A DNA stretch of 34,340 bases, taken from Gammaproteobacteria bacterium (GTDB taxonomy: Bacteria > Pseudomonadota > Gammaproteobacteria > Xanthomonadales > Xanthomonadaceae). The stretch spans positions 1 through 34,340 of the forward strand of contig JANXUD010000015.1 of NCBI GenBank assembly GCA_025352045.1. Reading direction: 5' to 3'. The translations under genes were made by a program, and so were the position numbers. Positions 1 through 8,129 of this stretch are shown piece by piece; within the stretch, counting starts at the first letter, position 1, and the number at the start of each line of letters is the position of its first letter. The notes below the pieces were generated by a model. That model saw nothing but the letters and a program-made list of their open reading frames with translations, made no database searches and was not told the DNA's origin.

Positions 1-663
1 GCGCCGGACCTCGAGGCCGCCGCGCGCGCGGCGGCGGGGGGCATCTTCTACAACCAGGGCGAAGTCTGCACGGCTGCTTCGAGATTGCTGGTCGAGCGCT
101 CGATCCACCCCGAGTTCGTCGAGCGCGTGGTCGCCGCCGGCCGCGGCATGCAGCCGCGCCATCCCTTCGAGCCCGGCGCGCCGATGGGCGCCATGGTGGA
201 CCAGGGACAGATGGAGCGCGTGCTCGACTACATCGCCGCAGGACAGGCCGAGGGTGCGCGACTGGCGCTCGGCGGCAGGCGCGCGCTGTCGGACAGCGGC
301 GGGTTCTACATCGAGCCGACCGTGTTCGACCATGTTGAGCCGCAGATGCGCATCTCGCGCGAGGAAATCTTCGGGCCGGTGCTGGCGGCCATCCCGTTCG
401 ACAGCGAGGACGAGGCGCTGCGCATCGCCAATGACTCGACCTACGGCCTCGCCGCGGGCCTGTGGACGCGAGACCTGTCGCGCGCCCATCGTGTCGCGCG
501 CAGGCTGCGCGCCGGCTCCATCTGGGTCAACCAGTGGGACGGCGGCGACATGACCGCGCCCTTCGGCGGTTACAAGCAGTCGGGCAATGGACGGGACAAG
601 AGCCTGCATGCCTTTGACAAATACACCGAGACCAAGGCGACCTGGATCAAGCTCGATTTGTAG
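1..663 (+). CDS. PuuC-like NAD(P)+-dependent aldehyde dehydrogenase, 3' part
   Basis: The reading frame is open from base 1 and ends at a TAG, giving 220 residues of a family that is normally about 490-500 long, so the NAD-binding N-terminal half lies outside the window. The catalytic cysteine is visible at codon 23 in NQGEVCTAASR. Further on are the conserved EEIFGPVL segment and the C-terminal APFGGYKQSGNGRDKS block. The tail resembles gamma-glutamyl-gamma-aminobutyraldehyde dehydrogenase (PuuC of the putrescine pathway) more than other aldehyde dehydrogenases. That substrate is an inference, because no other polyamine gene is in view. The last 17 bases overlap the end of the convergent sufE gene. 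Confidence 0.9.
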   Translation, partial: APDLEAAARAAAGGIFYNQGEVCTAASRLLVERSIHPEFVERVVAAGRGMQPRHPFEPGAPMGAMVDQGQMERVLDYIAAGQAEGARLALGGRRALSDSGGFYIEPTVFDHVEPQMRISREEIFGPVLAAIPFDSEDEALRIANDSTYGLAAGLWTRDLSRAHRVARRLRAGSIWVNQWDGGDMTAPFGGYKQSGNGRDKSLHAFDKYTETKATWIKLDL

Positions 664-1087
664 CCTGCGCCACCGCGGCGGCCGCCCGGATGTAGTCGAG
701 GACGGACGACAGCCCATTGCTGCGCGTCGGCGACAGGTGTTTGGACAGGCCGATGCGTTCGATGTAGTCCGGCTGCGTGGCGAGGATGTCGGCCGCACTG
801 CGGCCCGAATACACGCGCAGCGCGAGGTAGACCAGGCCGGCGACGATGCTGGAATCGCTCGCCGCGTCGAAGTCCAGCCGGGACGCGTCGCCGCGGACGG
901 TGATCCAGACCTTCGACTGGCAGCCCTGCACGCGATTGGCCTCGGTCCTGGCGTCGTCGGGCAGTGGCGGCAGGCGCCGGCCCAGGTCGATCAGGTACTG
1001 ATAGCGCTCGGACCAGTCGCCAAAGAACGCGAATTCGTCGGCAATGGCCTGCTGCGCGTCGGCGGTGCTGGACTCGGGCGGCTGCAT
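647..1087 (-). CDS. sufE: SufE-type cysteine desulfuration protein
   Basis: A 146-residue SufE-family protein. SufE takes persulfide sulfur from a cysteine desulfurase (SufS) and passes it on for Fe-S cluster assembly in the cytoplasm. The acceptor cysteine is Cys56 in VQGCQSKVW, the family's signature. The length is typical (about 140). The ATG at 1087 lies one base after the cysS stop (TGA-G-ATG), so the two genes are co-transcribed and probably translationally coupled, joining cysteinyl-tRNA charging with cysteine sulfur transfer. The end overlaps the convergent aldehyde dehydrogenase gene by 17 bases. No sufS or sufBCD is present here. Confidence 0.93.
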   Translation of the reverse strand: MQPPESSTADAQQAIADEFAFFGDWSERYQYLIDLGRRLPPLPDDARTEANRVQGCQSKVWITVRGDASRLDFDAASDSSIVAGLVYLALRVYSGRSAADILATQPDYIERIGLSKHLSPTRSNGLSSVLDYIRAAAAVAQATNRA

Positions 1088-1088
1088 C

Positions 1089-2462
1089 TCAGCCGCGCCG
1101 CCAACGCACGCCGGCGGCGGTGTCCTCGAGCAGGACGCCATCGCGGGCCAGCGCATCGCGCAGGCGGTCCGCGGTGGCGAAATCGCGGGCCTTCTTCGCC
1201 TCGTTGCGCGCGTCCACCATGGCCTGGATCCTGCTGTCCTCGTCGGCGCTTCCGCCGCGCGAGAACCAGGCGGCCGGGTCGCTCTGCAGCAGGCCGAGGT
1301 TGGCCGCGCCGGCAAGAAGCTCCGATTTCAGGCGGGCCCGTTCGCCGGGATCGGTCGCCTTGCGCGCCTGCGCCGCCAGGCCCGACAGTTCGGCCAGCAC
1401 CGATGGCGTGTTGAGGTCGTCGCAAAGGGCGGTCTCGATCGCCAGCGGCAGCGTCTCCAGCGGCGGCGCATCGACGTCGGCAAGCTCGCGCAGCGTGCCG
1501 TACAGGCGATCGAGGGTGCGCACACTCTGTTCGATCAGGCCGTCGGACCAGTCCAGCGGCTGCCGGTAGTGCGCCGACAGCAGGGCGTAGCGCAGGGCCT
1601 CGGGCGGATGGGCGTCCAGCAATTCGTGCAGCAGGCTGACATTGCCCACCGACTTGGACATCTTGGCGCCGGCCATGTTGAGCATGCCGTTGTGCACCCA
1701 GAAACGCGCGAACACCTTGCCGCCGTGCGCGCAGGTGCTCTGGGCCAGCTCGTTCTCGTGGTGCGGGAACTGCAGGTCCAGGCCGCCGCCGTGGATGTCG
1801 ATCGTCTCGCCCAGGTGGGCCTCGGCCATCGCCGAGCATTCAATGTGCCAGCCCGGCCGCCCCACGCCCCAGGGCGAATCCCAGCCCGGCAGTTCGGGCG
1901 GCGACGGCTTCCACAGCACGAAATCGCCGGGATCGCGCTTGTACGGCGCCACCTCGACCCGAGCGCCGGCCAGCATCTCGTCCGGGGGGCGGCGCGAGAG
2001 CATGCCGTAGTCCGGGAAGCTGGCGACGGAGAACAGCACGTGGCCGTCCGCCGCATAGGCGTGGCCGCTGGCGATGAGCTTCTGGATCATCGCGGTGATC
2101 TGCGGGATGTGCGCGGTGGCACGCGGCTCCACGTCCTGCGGCAGCACGCCGAGCCGCGCCATGTCGTCGCGATAGACGGCAGTGAACTTGTCGGTGATGG
2201 TCGAGATCGGCACGCCCTGCGCCTGGGCGGCGGCATTGATCTTGTCGTCCACGTCGGTGATGTTGCGGGCATAGACCAGGTGGGCGTAACGGCGGCGCAG
2301 CATCCGCGCAAGCACGTCGAACACCACCGGCCCGCGCGCATTGCCGATATGGACGTAGTTGTAGACCGTCGGACCGCACAGGTACATGGTCACGCGGGCC
2401 GGATCGAGCGGGACGAAGGCCTCGAGGCGGCGGTGCAGGTTGTTGTAGAGGCGCAGTTCCAT
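1089..2462 (-). CDS. cysS: Cysteinyl-tRNA synthetase
   Basis: A 457-residue class I aminoacyl-tRNA synthetase that charges tRNA-Cys. The HIGH motif is HIGN at 38-41 and the KMSKS loop is at 267-271. The zinc ligands used for cysteine selectivity are in place: Cys29, Cys209, His234 and Glu238. Length matches the E. coli enzyme (461). The ATG at 2462 has no Shine-Dalgarno sequence in front of it. Instead a TAAACT box lies six bases upstream, which suggests a transcript starting at the start codon. sufE follows in the same operon. Confidence 0.98.
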   Translation of the reverse strand: MELRLYNNLHRRLEAFVPLDPARVTMYLCGPTVYNYVHIGNARGPVVFDVLARMLRRRYAHLVYARNITDVDDKINAAAQAQGVPISTITDKFTAVYRDDMARLGVLPQDVEPRATAHIPQITAMIQKLIASGHAYAADGHVLFSVASFPDYGMLSRRPPDEMLAGARVEVAPYKRDPGDFVLWKPSPPELPGWDSPWGVGRPGWHIECSAMAEAHLGETIDIHGGGLDLQFPHHENELAQSTCAHGGKVFARFWVHNGMLNMAGAKMSKSVGNVSLLHELLDAHPPEALRYALLSAHYRQPLDWSDGLIEQSVRTLDRLYGTLRELADVDAPPLETLPLAIETALCDDLNTPSVLAELSGLAAQARKATDPGERARLKSELLAGAANLGLLQSDPAAWFSRGGSADEDSRIQAMVDARNEAKKARDFATADRLRDALARDGVLLEDTAAGVRWRRG

Positions 2463-2468
2463 GCGACA

Positions 2469-2474
2469 AGTTTA
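2469..2474 (-). promoter_or_regulatory. Candidate -10 box of cysS, placed for a leaderless transcript
   Basis: Read on the minus strand, TAAACT (4 of 6 matches to TATAAT) is followed by six bases and then the cysS ATG. Transcription usually begins about seven bases after a -10 box, so the first transcribed base would be the A of the ATG. No convincing -35 hexamer is visible 16-18 bases upstream, so this rests on position and the missing ribosome binding site. Confidence 0.4.
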
Positions 2475-2618
2475 GCAAGCCGGCCAAGCCTGAACGGATT
2501 GCTTGGGGCCGGATTCAGCGGCGGAATGGTTGAATCGGGGGCAGGAAATGGATGATTGGGCAGGAAGGCCGGTCGTGACAGCTTGCGCCGTTAGCGCACC
2601 AAGACACCGGAGAACCAG

Positions 2619-3131
2619 ATGCCGCACAGGATCGCCCAGGGAATTGCCATCGCCGTCCAGGTCGGCATGCTTGCCATCGTGCTGGGTTTGGGCGCTGGCG
2701 CCGCGCTTGCCGCGCCGCCGGGCGAAAACGTGACCTGGGGCTATGCGCAGGTGCTGCGGGCCGCGCCCGTGTACGAAACGCAACAGGTCCGCGTCCCCGA
2801 GGAGCGCTGCGATGGCAGTCGCGGCGTGGGCGGGACGGTGGCTGGCGCGGTGGTCGGCGGTGCGCTCGGCAACCAAGTGGGTAGGGGCGACGGCCGCAAG
2901 GCCGCGACCGTGGCCGGGGCCGTGCTGGGCGGTGTGATCGGGCGGCGCGTGGATCGCAGTGGCGCGCACTGCCGCACGGTCGAGGTCGAGCACGAGGAAC
3001 GCCGGCTGGTGGGCTACGACGTGGAATACCAGTACAAGGGCCAGGCCTACATGTCCCGGATGGCAACCGACCCCGGCAACCGGTTGCGGGTGCGAGTGTC
3101 GGTGCAGCCTGACGATCCGGCTGCGCACTAG
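2619..3131 (+). CDS. Secreted glycine-zipper (17 kDa antigen-like) envelope protein
   Basis: A 170-residue protein with a long hydrophobic N-terminal signal (about residues 8-31, cleavage probably after ALA). Its centre (about residues 68-108) alternates Gly/Ala with small residues (GGTVAGAVVGGALGNQVG, then VAGAVLGGVIG), the glycine-zipper pattern of the Rickettsia 17 kDa surface antigen family. Two cysteines flank this segment and could form a disulfide. There is no lipobox, so it is probably periplasmic or outer-membrane associated but not a lipoprotein. The start is supported by GGAG at 2609-2612. The precise function is unknown. It is divergent from cysS, with 156 bases between them. Confidence 0.85.
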   Translation: MPHRIAQGIAIAVQVGMLAIVLGLGAGAALAAPPGENVTWGYAQVLRAAPVYETQQVRVPEERCDGSRGVGGTVAGAVVGGALGNQVGRGDGRKAATVAGAVLGGVIGRRVDRSGAHCRTVEVEHEERRLVGYDVEYQYKGQAYMSRMATDPGNRLRVRVSVQPDDPAAH

Positions 3132-3134
3132 GCT

Positions 3135-3163
3135 CCCCAACCGGGGGCATGCCGGTTGCGGGG
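3135..3163 (+). terminator. GC-rich hairpin directly after the glycine-zipper gene
   Basis: CCCCAACCGG at 3135-3144 can pair with CCGGTT (3152-3157) and, past a two-base bulge, GGGG (3160-3163), over a seven-base loop. It begins three bases after the stop codon. There is no T tract, so it is not a classic intrinsic terminator. It may protect the 3' end or help termination, and it covers the proposed -35 box of the next transcript. Confidence 0.35.
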
Positions 3164-3185
3164 CTGGCCCATGGGCTGACATACT
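3156..3185 (+). promoter_or_regulatory. Candidate promoter of the arginine operon leader
   Basis: TTGCGG (3156-3161) and CATACT (3180-3185) are separated by 18 bases. Start of transcription would be expected around 3192-3194, where an ATG begins the small leader ORF at 3194. The 13-base string GACATACTGCCGG (3178-3190) occurs again at 12339-12351, just upstream of the lipoprotein gene, which supports a promoter core. No AT-rich ARG box (ArgR site) is visible. Confidence 0.4.
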
Positions 3186-3193
3186 GCCGGCCC

Positions 3194-3298
3194 ATGCTGC
3201 CCACGCCCGCCAACGCCGAGATCCTGACGTCCGCCCGGATGGCTTCGGGCATGACCTCGCGCGCGCGCCGGCCGGGACCCCGACAAGCCGCTGGGTAG
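3194..3298 (+). CDS. Candidate 34-residue leader peptide with clustered Arg codons
   Basis: An ATG-to-TAG frame of 34 codons lies between the candidate promoter and a strong intrinsic terminator, upstream of the arginine operon. Arg codons are 15, 23, 25, 26 and 30, three of them within four codons (CGC-GCG-CGC-CGG), and codon 30 is CGA, which is uncommon in such GC-rich genomes. There is no Shine-Dalgarno sequence; the ATG sits where transcription would begin. The last sense codons (GCT GGG) contain the sequence that can compete with the terminator. I read it as a possible arginine attenuation leader. Arg codons are common by chance at this GC content, so this is a hypothesis that needs comparative support. 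Confidence 0.35.
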   Translation: MLPTPANAEILTSARMASGMTSRARRPGPRQAAG

Positions 3299-3333
3299 CC
3301 TGGACGCGTCACGGTTCCAAGCCAAAGCCCAGC
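3290..3333 (+). promoter_or_regulatory. Possible antiterminator stem of the arginine leader
   Basis: GCTGGG at 3290-3295 is an exact copy of the start of the terminator's 3' arm (3339-3344) and can pair with CCCAGC at 3328-3333, the terminator's 5' arm. The two pairings exclude each other. A ribosome stalled on the Arg codons at 3260-3271 would leave 3290-3295 free; one that reaches the stop at 3296-3298 would cover it. The helix is only 6-7 bp, against 10 bp for the terminator. Confidence 0.3.
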
Positions 3334-3350
3334 CCCGCGCTGGGCTTTTT
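3324..3350 (+). terminator. Intrinsic terminator ahead of argF' (attenuator candidate)
   Basis: A perfect 10-bp stem, AAAGCCCAGC (3324-3333) with GCTGGGCTTT (3339-3348), a five-base loop and a T run ending at 3350. It is the strongest rho-independent terminator in the window. It ends 68 bases before the argF' start codon and 26 bases after the small leader ORF, with no ordinary gene before it on this transcript except the glycine-zipper gene nearly 200 bases upstream. It can be the terminator of that gene or an attenuator of the arginine operon. Confidence 0.8.
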
Positions 3351-3392
3351 CGTTTCCGATTTCCCCGTTTCCATCGACCCCACCCGGCAGCC

Positions 3393-3422
3393 ATGAACCA
3401 CCCTTCACGGACGAACCAATGA
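3393..3422 (+). other. Nine-codon upstream ORF overlapping the argF' start
   Basis: ATG at 3393 opens a frame of nine codons (MNHPSRTNQ, one Arg codon CGG) whose TGA overlaps the argF' ATG in the ATGA arrangement used between the genes of this operon. argF' itself has no good Shine-Dalgarno sequence, so this mini-ORF could deliver ribosomes to it. It is very short and may be chance. Confidence 0.25.
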
Positions 3423-4423
3423 AACACTTCCTCAACACCCAGGACTGGGCCCGCCCCGACCTCGACGCCCTGCTCGAGCAGGCGGCGCGCTTCAAGCGCG
3501 ACAAGCTGGGCGACCAGCTGCGCGGCAAGTCCATCGCGCTGCTGTTCTTCAATCCCTCGCTGCGCACCCGCACCAGCTTCGAACTGGGCGCCTTCCAGCT
3601 GGGCGGGCACGCGGTGGTGCTGGCGCCGGGCAAGGACGCCTGGCCGATCGAGTTCGAGTCCGGCGTGGTGATGGACGGCGAGGCCGAGGAGCACATCGCC
3701 GAGGTCGCGCGGGTGCTGTCGCGCTATGCCGACCTGATCGCCGTCCGCGCATTCCCAAAGTTCCAGGACTGGTCCGTGGACCGCCAGGACCGGGTGCTGC
3801 GCGGTTTCGCCAGGCATGCCACGGTTCCGGTGATCAACATGGAGACGATCACCCATCCCTGCCAGGAACTGGCCCACATCCAGGCATTGCAGGAACATTT
3901 CGGCAGCACCGACCTGCGCGGCCGCAAGTACGTGCTCACCTGGACATACCACCCGAAGGCGCTCAATACCGCCGTCGCCAATTCCGCGCTGACCATCGCC
4001 ACCCGCTATGGCGCCGACGTCACCTTGCTGTGCCCGACCCCGGACTACGTGCTCGACGAACGCTACATGGAATTCGGCGCCCGCAACGCCGCCGACAACG
4101 GCGGCTCGCTCACCGTCAGCCACGACATCGCCAGCGCCTATGACGGGGCCGACGTGGTCTATGCCAAGAGCTGGGGCGCCCTGCCGTATTTCGGCCGCTG
4201 GGACGAGGAGAAGCCGATCCGGGACCAGTTCCGGCACTTCATCGTCGACTCGGGGAAGATGGCGCGCACCCGCGACGCCGTCTTCAGCCATTGCCTCCCG
4301 CTGCGTCGCAACATCAAGGCCACCGACGCGGTGATGGACTCCGCCGCCTGCATCGCGATCGACGAGGCCGAGAACCGCCTGCACGTGCAGAAGGCGATCA
4401 TGGCCGCGCTGGTCGGGCAGTAG
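3419..4423 (+). CDS. argF': N-acetylornithine carbamoyltransferase (AOTCase)
   Basis: A 334-residue transcarbamylase that carbamoylates N-acetyl-L-ornithine to N-acetyl-L-citrulline, a step that replaces ornithine carbamoyltransferase in Xanthomonas-type arginine synthesis. The carbamoyl-phosphate loop is SLRTRTSF (47-54), with HPCQE and HCLPLRRN further on. Comparison with the Xanthomonas campestris enzyme as I know it (offset of two residues) puts Glu90 at the position of its Glu92, which selects acetyl- over succinyl-ornithine, Trp75 in KDAWPIE, and Lys300 at its carboxylated Lys302. This identifies an AOTCase, not ArgF/OTCase. It is the first gene of the arginine operon and lies 68 bases behind a terminator. 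Confidence 0.96.
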   Translation: MKHFLNTQDWARPDLDALLEQAARFKRDKLGDQLRGKSIALLFFNPSLRTRTSFELGAFQLGGHAVVLAPGKDAWPIEFESGVVMDGEAEEHIAEVARVLSRYADLIAVRAFPKFQDWSVDRQDRVLRGFARHATVPVINMETITHPCQELAHIQALQEHFGSTDLRGRKYVLTWTYHPKALNTAVANSALTIATRYGADVTLLCPTPDYVLDERYMEFGARNAADNGGSLTVSHDIASAYDGADVVYAKSWGALPYFGRWDEEKPIRDQFRHFIVDSGKMARTRDAVFSHCLPLRRNIKATDAVMDSAACIAIDEAENRLHVQKAIMAALVGQ

Positions 4424-4446
4424 CCCGGGACCCGGCATTGGGGATT

Positions 4447-4463
4447 CGTGGCCATGCGCCACG
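4447..4463 (+). other. Hairpin between argF' and argG
   Basis: CGTGGC (4447-4452) and GCCACG (4458-4463) form a perfect 6-bp stem with loop CATGC. This 77-base gap is the largest in the otherwise overlapping arginine operon. There is no T run, so it is more likely an mRNA-processing or stability element than a terminator. Confidence 0.4.
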
Positions 4464-4500
4464 CGAACATCACTTACCTGACTCTTGCAGAGAACACGAA

Positions 4501-5733
4501 ATGTCCAGCAGCACCAATCCCCAATCCCGCGACCCGAACAGCCAGGGCCAGGACGTCGTCCTCGCCTTCAGCGGCGGCCTCGACACCAGTTTCTGCGTGC
4601 CCTACCTGCAGGAGCGCGGTTACCGCGTGCACACCGTATTCGCCGACACCGGCGGCGTGGACGACGACGAGCGTGCCTTCATCGAGGCACGCGCGGCCGA
4701 GCTCGGCGTGGCCTCGCATGTCACCGTCGATGGGGGGCCGGCGATCTGGAGCGGCTTCGTGCGGCCCTTCGTCTGGGCGGGCGAGGGCTACCAGGGCCAG
4801 TATCCCCTGCTGGTTTCGGACCGTTACCTGATCGTCGAGGCAGCCCTGGCGCGTTGCGCCGAGCTGGGAACGAAGCTCGTCGCGCATGGCTGCACCGGCA
4901 TGGGCAACGACCAGGTCCGTTTCGACCTGGCGGTGAAGGCCCTGGGCGACTACACGATCGTCGCGCCCATCCGCGAGATCCAGAAGGAACACACGCAGAC
5001 CCGCGCCTACGAGCAGGCCTACCTGGAACAGCGCGGCTTCCGCGTGCGCGCCAAGCAGAAGGCCTACACCATCAACGAGAACCTGCTCGGCCTGACCATG
5101 TCGGGTGGCGAGATCGATCGCTGGGAAGCCCCGGGCGAAGGCGCGCGCGGCTGGTGCGCCTCGCGCGCCGGCTGGCCGGCCGCGCCCCTGCGCGTGACGG
5201 TTGGCTTCAGGAACGGCGAGGCGCTGTCCCTGGATGGTGAACCGATCGCCGGCCATACGCTGTTGGCGAAGCTCAATGCGCTGTTCGCGGCGTACGGCGT
5301 GGGCCGCGGGCTGTATACGGGCGACACGACCATTGGGCTGAAGGGCCGGATCATCTTCGAGGCGCCGGGCCTGACCGCCCTGCTCGCCGCGCATCGCGCG
5401 CTGGAGGAGGCCGTGCTGACCAAGGCCCAAAACCGCTTCAAGCCCGAGGTAGCGCGCAAGTGGGTGGAACTGGTCTATGAAGGCTTCTTCCACGACCCGC
5501 TTAAGACCGACATCGAAGCTTTCCTGGCCTCGAGCCAGCGCTGCGTCAATGGCGAAGTGGTGCTGGAGACGCAGGGCGGTACCGTGGCTGCCGTCGCGGT
5601 GCGATCCCCGCACATCCTCAACGCCAAGGGCGCGACCTATGCGCAGTCCGCGGACTGGGGCGTGGAGGAGGCGGAAGGTTTCATCCGCCTCTATGGAATG
5701 AGCAGCACGCTGTGGGCCGAGGTCAACCGCTGA
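4501..5733 (+). CDS. argG: Argininosuccinate synthase
   Basis: A 410-residue enzyme joining citrulline and aspartate with ATP. The pyrophosphatase-type P-loop is [10 protein letters not shown] (about residues 21-30), preceded by a polar, poorly conserved N-terminal extension. I chose the ATG at 4501 because the upstream part of the open frame overlaps argF' and is not argG-like; the site before it (GCAGAGAAC) is only a weak ribosome binding site. The TGA overlaps the next ATG (TGATG at 5731-5735). In the acetylated route, citrulline is made by the ArgE' enzyme encoded next. Confidence 0.97.
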   Translation: MSSSTNPQSRDPNSQGQDVVLAFSGGLDTSFCVPYLQERGYRVHTVFADTGGVDDDERAFIEARAAELGVASHVTVDGGPAIWSGFVRPFVWAGEGYQGQYPLLVSDRYLIVEAALARCAELGTKLVAHGCTGMGNDQVRFDLAVKALGDYTIVAPIREIQKEHTQTRAYEQAYLEQRGFRVRAKQKAYTINENLLGLTMSGGEIDRWEAPGEGARGWCASRAGWPAAPLRVTVGFRNGEALSLDGEPIAGHTLLAKLNALFAAYGVGRGLYTGDTTIGLKGRIIFEAPGLTALLAAHRALEEAVLTKAQNRFKPEVARKWVELVYEGFFHDPLKTDIEAFLASSQRCVNGEVVLETQGGTVAAVAVRSPHILNAKGATYAQSADWGVEEAEGFIRLYGMSSTLWAEVNR

Positions 5734-6824
5734 TGCGCCAACGCATCCTCCGCCACCTCGAGGCCCTGGTCGCGTACGATACCCGCAATCCGCCGCGGGC
5801 GATCGGCCCCGACGGGATCTTCGACTACCTGCGCGCGCACCTGCCGGGCTTCGAGTTCACGCTCACCGACCATGGCGCGGGCGCGGTGTCGCTGCTGGCC
5901 CGGCGCGGCAGCACCGACCGCCTGGTCAACGTGCACCTCGACACCGTGCCGTCCTCGCCTGCATGGACGGGGGATCCGCTGCGCTTGCGCGTGACGGACG
6001 ATCGCGCGATCGGCCTCGGCGCCTGCGACATAAAGGGCGCGGCGGCCTGCCTGGTCGCCGCGGCGGAATCGAGCACCGGCCCGGTGGCGATGCTGTTCAG
6101 CACGGACGAGGAAGCCAACGACGCGCGCTGCATCGCCGGTTTCCTGGCCACCGACCACGGCTTTCGCAACGTCATCGTGTGCGAACCGACCCAGTCCCAG
6201 GCCGTGCTCGCGCACCGGGGCATCGCCTCGGTGCGGATCGCCTTCCGGGGCGAGGCCGGGCATGCCTCGGCGGAGAACGCCGCCTCGCTCAGCGCCGTGC
6301 ACCAGGCCATGCGCTGGGGCGTGAAGGCGCTGGACGCGGCAGCGGGCATGGCGCATGCACGCTTCGGCGGGCTGACCGGCCTGCGCTTCAACATCGGCCG
6401 CATCGAGGGCGGCATCAAGGGCAACGTCATCGCTCCGTCCTGCGAGGCGCGCTTCAATTTCCGCCCGCTGCCGTCCCAGTCCATGGCCGACCTGCACGCC
6501 CTGTTCCGCGGCCTGGCCGACGCCGACGTGCTCGCCGATTACGAGGAAACGTTCCAGGGCCCCAGCCTCCCGGCGGGCAACGTCGCGGCGGCGGAACAGC
6601 GTCGCCTGGAAGCGCGCGACCTGGCCGATGCGCTGGAACTGTCCATCGGCAACGCGGTGGATTTCTGGACCGAGGCCGCGCTGTTCTCGGCCGCCGGCCT
6701 GACCGCGCTCGTGTACGGTCCGGGCGACATCGCCCAGGCCCACTCCGCCGACGAGTGGGTCGCGCTGGAGCAGTTGGACACGGTGGGCGCGGCCTTCCTG
6801 CGCATCATGGGTGGGTCGCGATGA
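5733..6824 (+). CDS. argE': N-acetyl-L-citrulline deacetylase (M20 family)
   Basis: A 363-residue M20-family metallohydrolase. In Xanthomonas its counterpart removes acetate from N-acetylcitrulline, giving citrulline for ArgG, and the match to that protein is close over the full length (TRNPPRAI near the N-terminus, VHLDTVP at 67-73, CDIKGAAA around 98, STDEEAND at 123-130, [10 protein letters not shown] and [15 protein letters not shown] near the end). His68 and Asp99 are likely metal ligands, Asp70 and Glu126 the usual catalytic partners. Its place beside the AOTCase gene supports acetylcitrulline as substrate. It starts inside the argG stop and overlaps argB by ATGA. Confidence 0.94.
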   Translation: MRQRILRHLEALVAYDTRNPPRAIGPDGIFDYLRAHLPGFEFTLTDHGAGAVSLLARRGSTDRLVNVHLDTVPSSPAWTGDPLRLRVTDDRAIGLGACDIKGAAACLVAAAESSTGPVAMLFSTDEEANDARCIAGFLATDHGFRNVIVCEPTQSQAVLAHRGIASVRIAFRGEAGHASAENAASLSAVHQAMRWGVKALDAAAGMAHARFGGLTGLRFNIGRIEGGIKGNVIAPSCEARFNFRPLPSQSMADLHALFRGLADADVLADYEETFQGPSLPAGNVAAAEQRRLEARDLADALELSIGNAVDFWTEAALFSAAGLTALVYGPGDIAQAHSADEWVALEQLDTVGAAFLRIMGGSR

Positions 6825-8128
6825 ACGACGTGCGTCCCACCATCGTCCGCCTGCTGTCCAACATGGGCAGCGCCAAGGAGATCCAGCAGTACCTGCGCCG
6901 GTTCTCGCAACTGGACGCGGCGCGCTTCGCCGTGGTCAAGGTTGGCGGCGCGATCCTGCGCGACGAACTCGAGGCCCTGGTGTCGTCGCTGGCCTTCCTG
7001 CAGCAGGTCGGCCTGACCCCGATCGTCATCCACGGCGCTGGTCCGCAGCTGGACGAGGCGGTCGCCGCGGCCGGGATCGAAAAGCGCAGCGTGGATGGAT
7101 TGCGCTTCACCGATCCCGCCACCCTGGCTGTCGTGCGCCGGGTGTCGCAGCAGGAGAACCGCCGCCTGGTCGAAGCCTTGCAGGCCCAGGGCGTGCGCGC
7201 GACCTCGATCACCGCGGGCGTGTTCGAGTCCGAGCCGCTGGATGCCGGGCGCTATGGCCTGGTCGGCAAGGTGGTCGGCGTGCACACCGACGCGGTGCTG
7301 GCCGCCGTGCGCGCGCGTTCGATCCCGGTCATCGCCTCGCTGGGCGAAACGGCGGGCGGGCAGATCCTCAACGTCAACGCCGATTGGGCGGCGAACGAGC
7401 TGGTCAAGGTCCTGCAGCCCTACAAGATCGTCTTCCTGACCGGCACCGGCGGCCTTCTCGATGCCGACGGCGACCTCATCGATTCCATCAACCTGTCCAC
7501 CGAGTACGACGCGCTGATGGCCCAGCCCTGGGTGCATTCGGGCATGCGCATCAAGATGGAACAGATCCACGACCTGCTGATGCAGCTACCGCCATCCTCG
7601 TCGGTGTCCATCACGCGGCCGGACGAGCTGGCCAAGGAACTGTTCACCCACCGCGGCTCCGGCACGCTGGTGCGGCGCGGCGAGAGAGTGCTGGTCGTCG
7701 AGGGCTGGGGCGATCTGGACCTGGACCGCCTGCGCGAGCTGATCGAAAGCGGCTTCGGACGCAAGCTGGCGCCGGACTACTTCGCCACCATCACCCCACA
7801 TCGCGTGTTCGTCAGCGAGCACTACCGGGCCGCCCTGGTGTTGACGCTGGAGGAGGGCATCCCGCACCTGGACAAATTTGCAGTCTCCGAGGATGCGCAG
7901 GGCGAGGGCCTGGGCCGCGCCGCCTGGCAGGTGATGCGCGATGCCACCCCGCGCCTGTTCTGGCGCTCGCGCGCGGACAATCCCGTCAACGATTTCTACT
8001 TCGACGAATCCGATGGTTGCCTGAAGGGACCGAAGTGGAACGTGTTCTGGTACGGGCTGGAATCCTGGGACGACATCCGGTTCGCCGTGGACCACTGCCG
8101 CGCGCGCCCCGCGTCGCTGAAGGACTGA
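6821..8128 (+). CDS. argB: Bifunctional acetylglutamate kinase / N-acetylglutamate synthase
   Basis: A 435-residue fusion. The N-terminal amino-acid-kinase domain (about 1-285) has VVKVGGAIL at 38-46 and the HGAGPQLD glutamate-binding loop at 71-78. The C-terminal part (about 290-435) is the NAT/GNAT domain, with the acetyl-CoA stretch [11 protein letters not shown] and the NPVNDFYF segment typical of the vertebrate-like NAGS group. It therefore carries out the first two steps of arginine synthesis, as described for the Xanthomonas NAGS-K enzyme, which is feedback-inhibited by arginine. Ordinary ArgB is about 260-300 residues. The start at 6821 gives an ATGA overlap with argE'. Confidence 0.95.
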   Translation: MNDVRPTIVRLLSNMGSAKEIQQYLRRFSQLDAARFAVVKVGGAILRDELEALVSSLAFLQQVGLTPIVIHGAGPQLDEAVAAAGIEKRSVDGLRFTDPATLAVVRRVSQQENRRLVEALQAQGVRATSITAGVFESEPLDAGRYGLVGKVVGVHTDAVLAAVRARSIPVIASLGETAGGQILNVNADWAANELVKVLQPYKIVFLTGTGGLLDADGDLIDSINLSTEYDALMAQPWVHSGMRIKMEQIHDLLMQLPPSSSVSITRPDELAKELFTHRGSGTLVRRGERVLVVEGWGDLDLDRLRELIESGFGRKLAPDYFATITPHRVFVSEHYRAALVLTLEEGIPHLDKFAVSEDAQGEGLGRAAWQVMRDATPRLFWRSRADNPVNDFYFDESDGCLKGPKWNVFWYGLESWDDIRFAVDHCRARPASLKD

Positions 8129-8129
8129 G

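Noticed and set aside
1044-2555. 503-codon plus-strand frame over cysS
   Set aside because: Mirror of the third codon position bias of cysS; no protein family visible.
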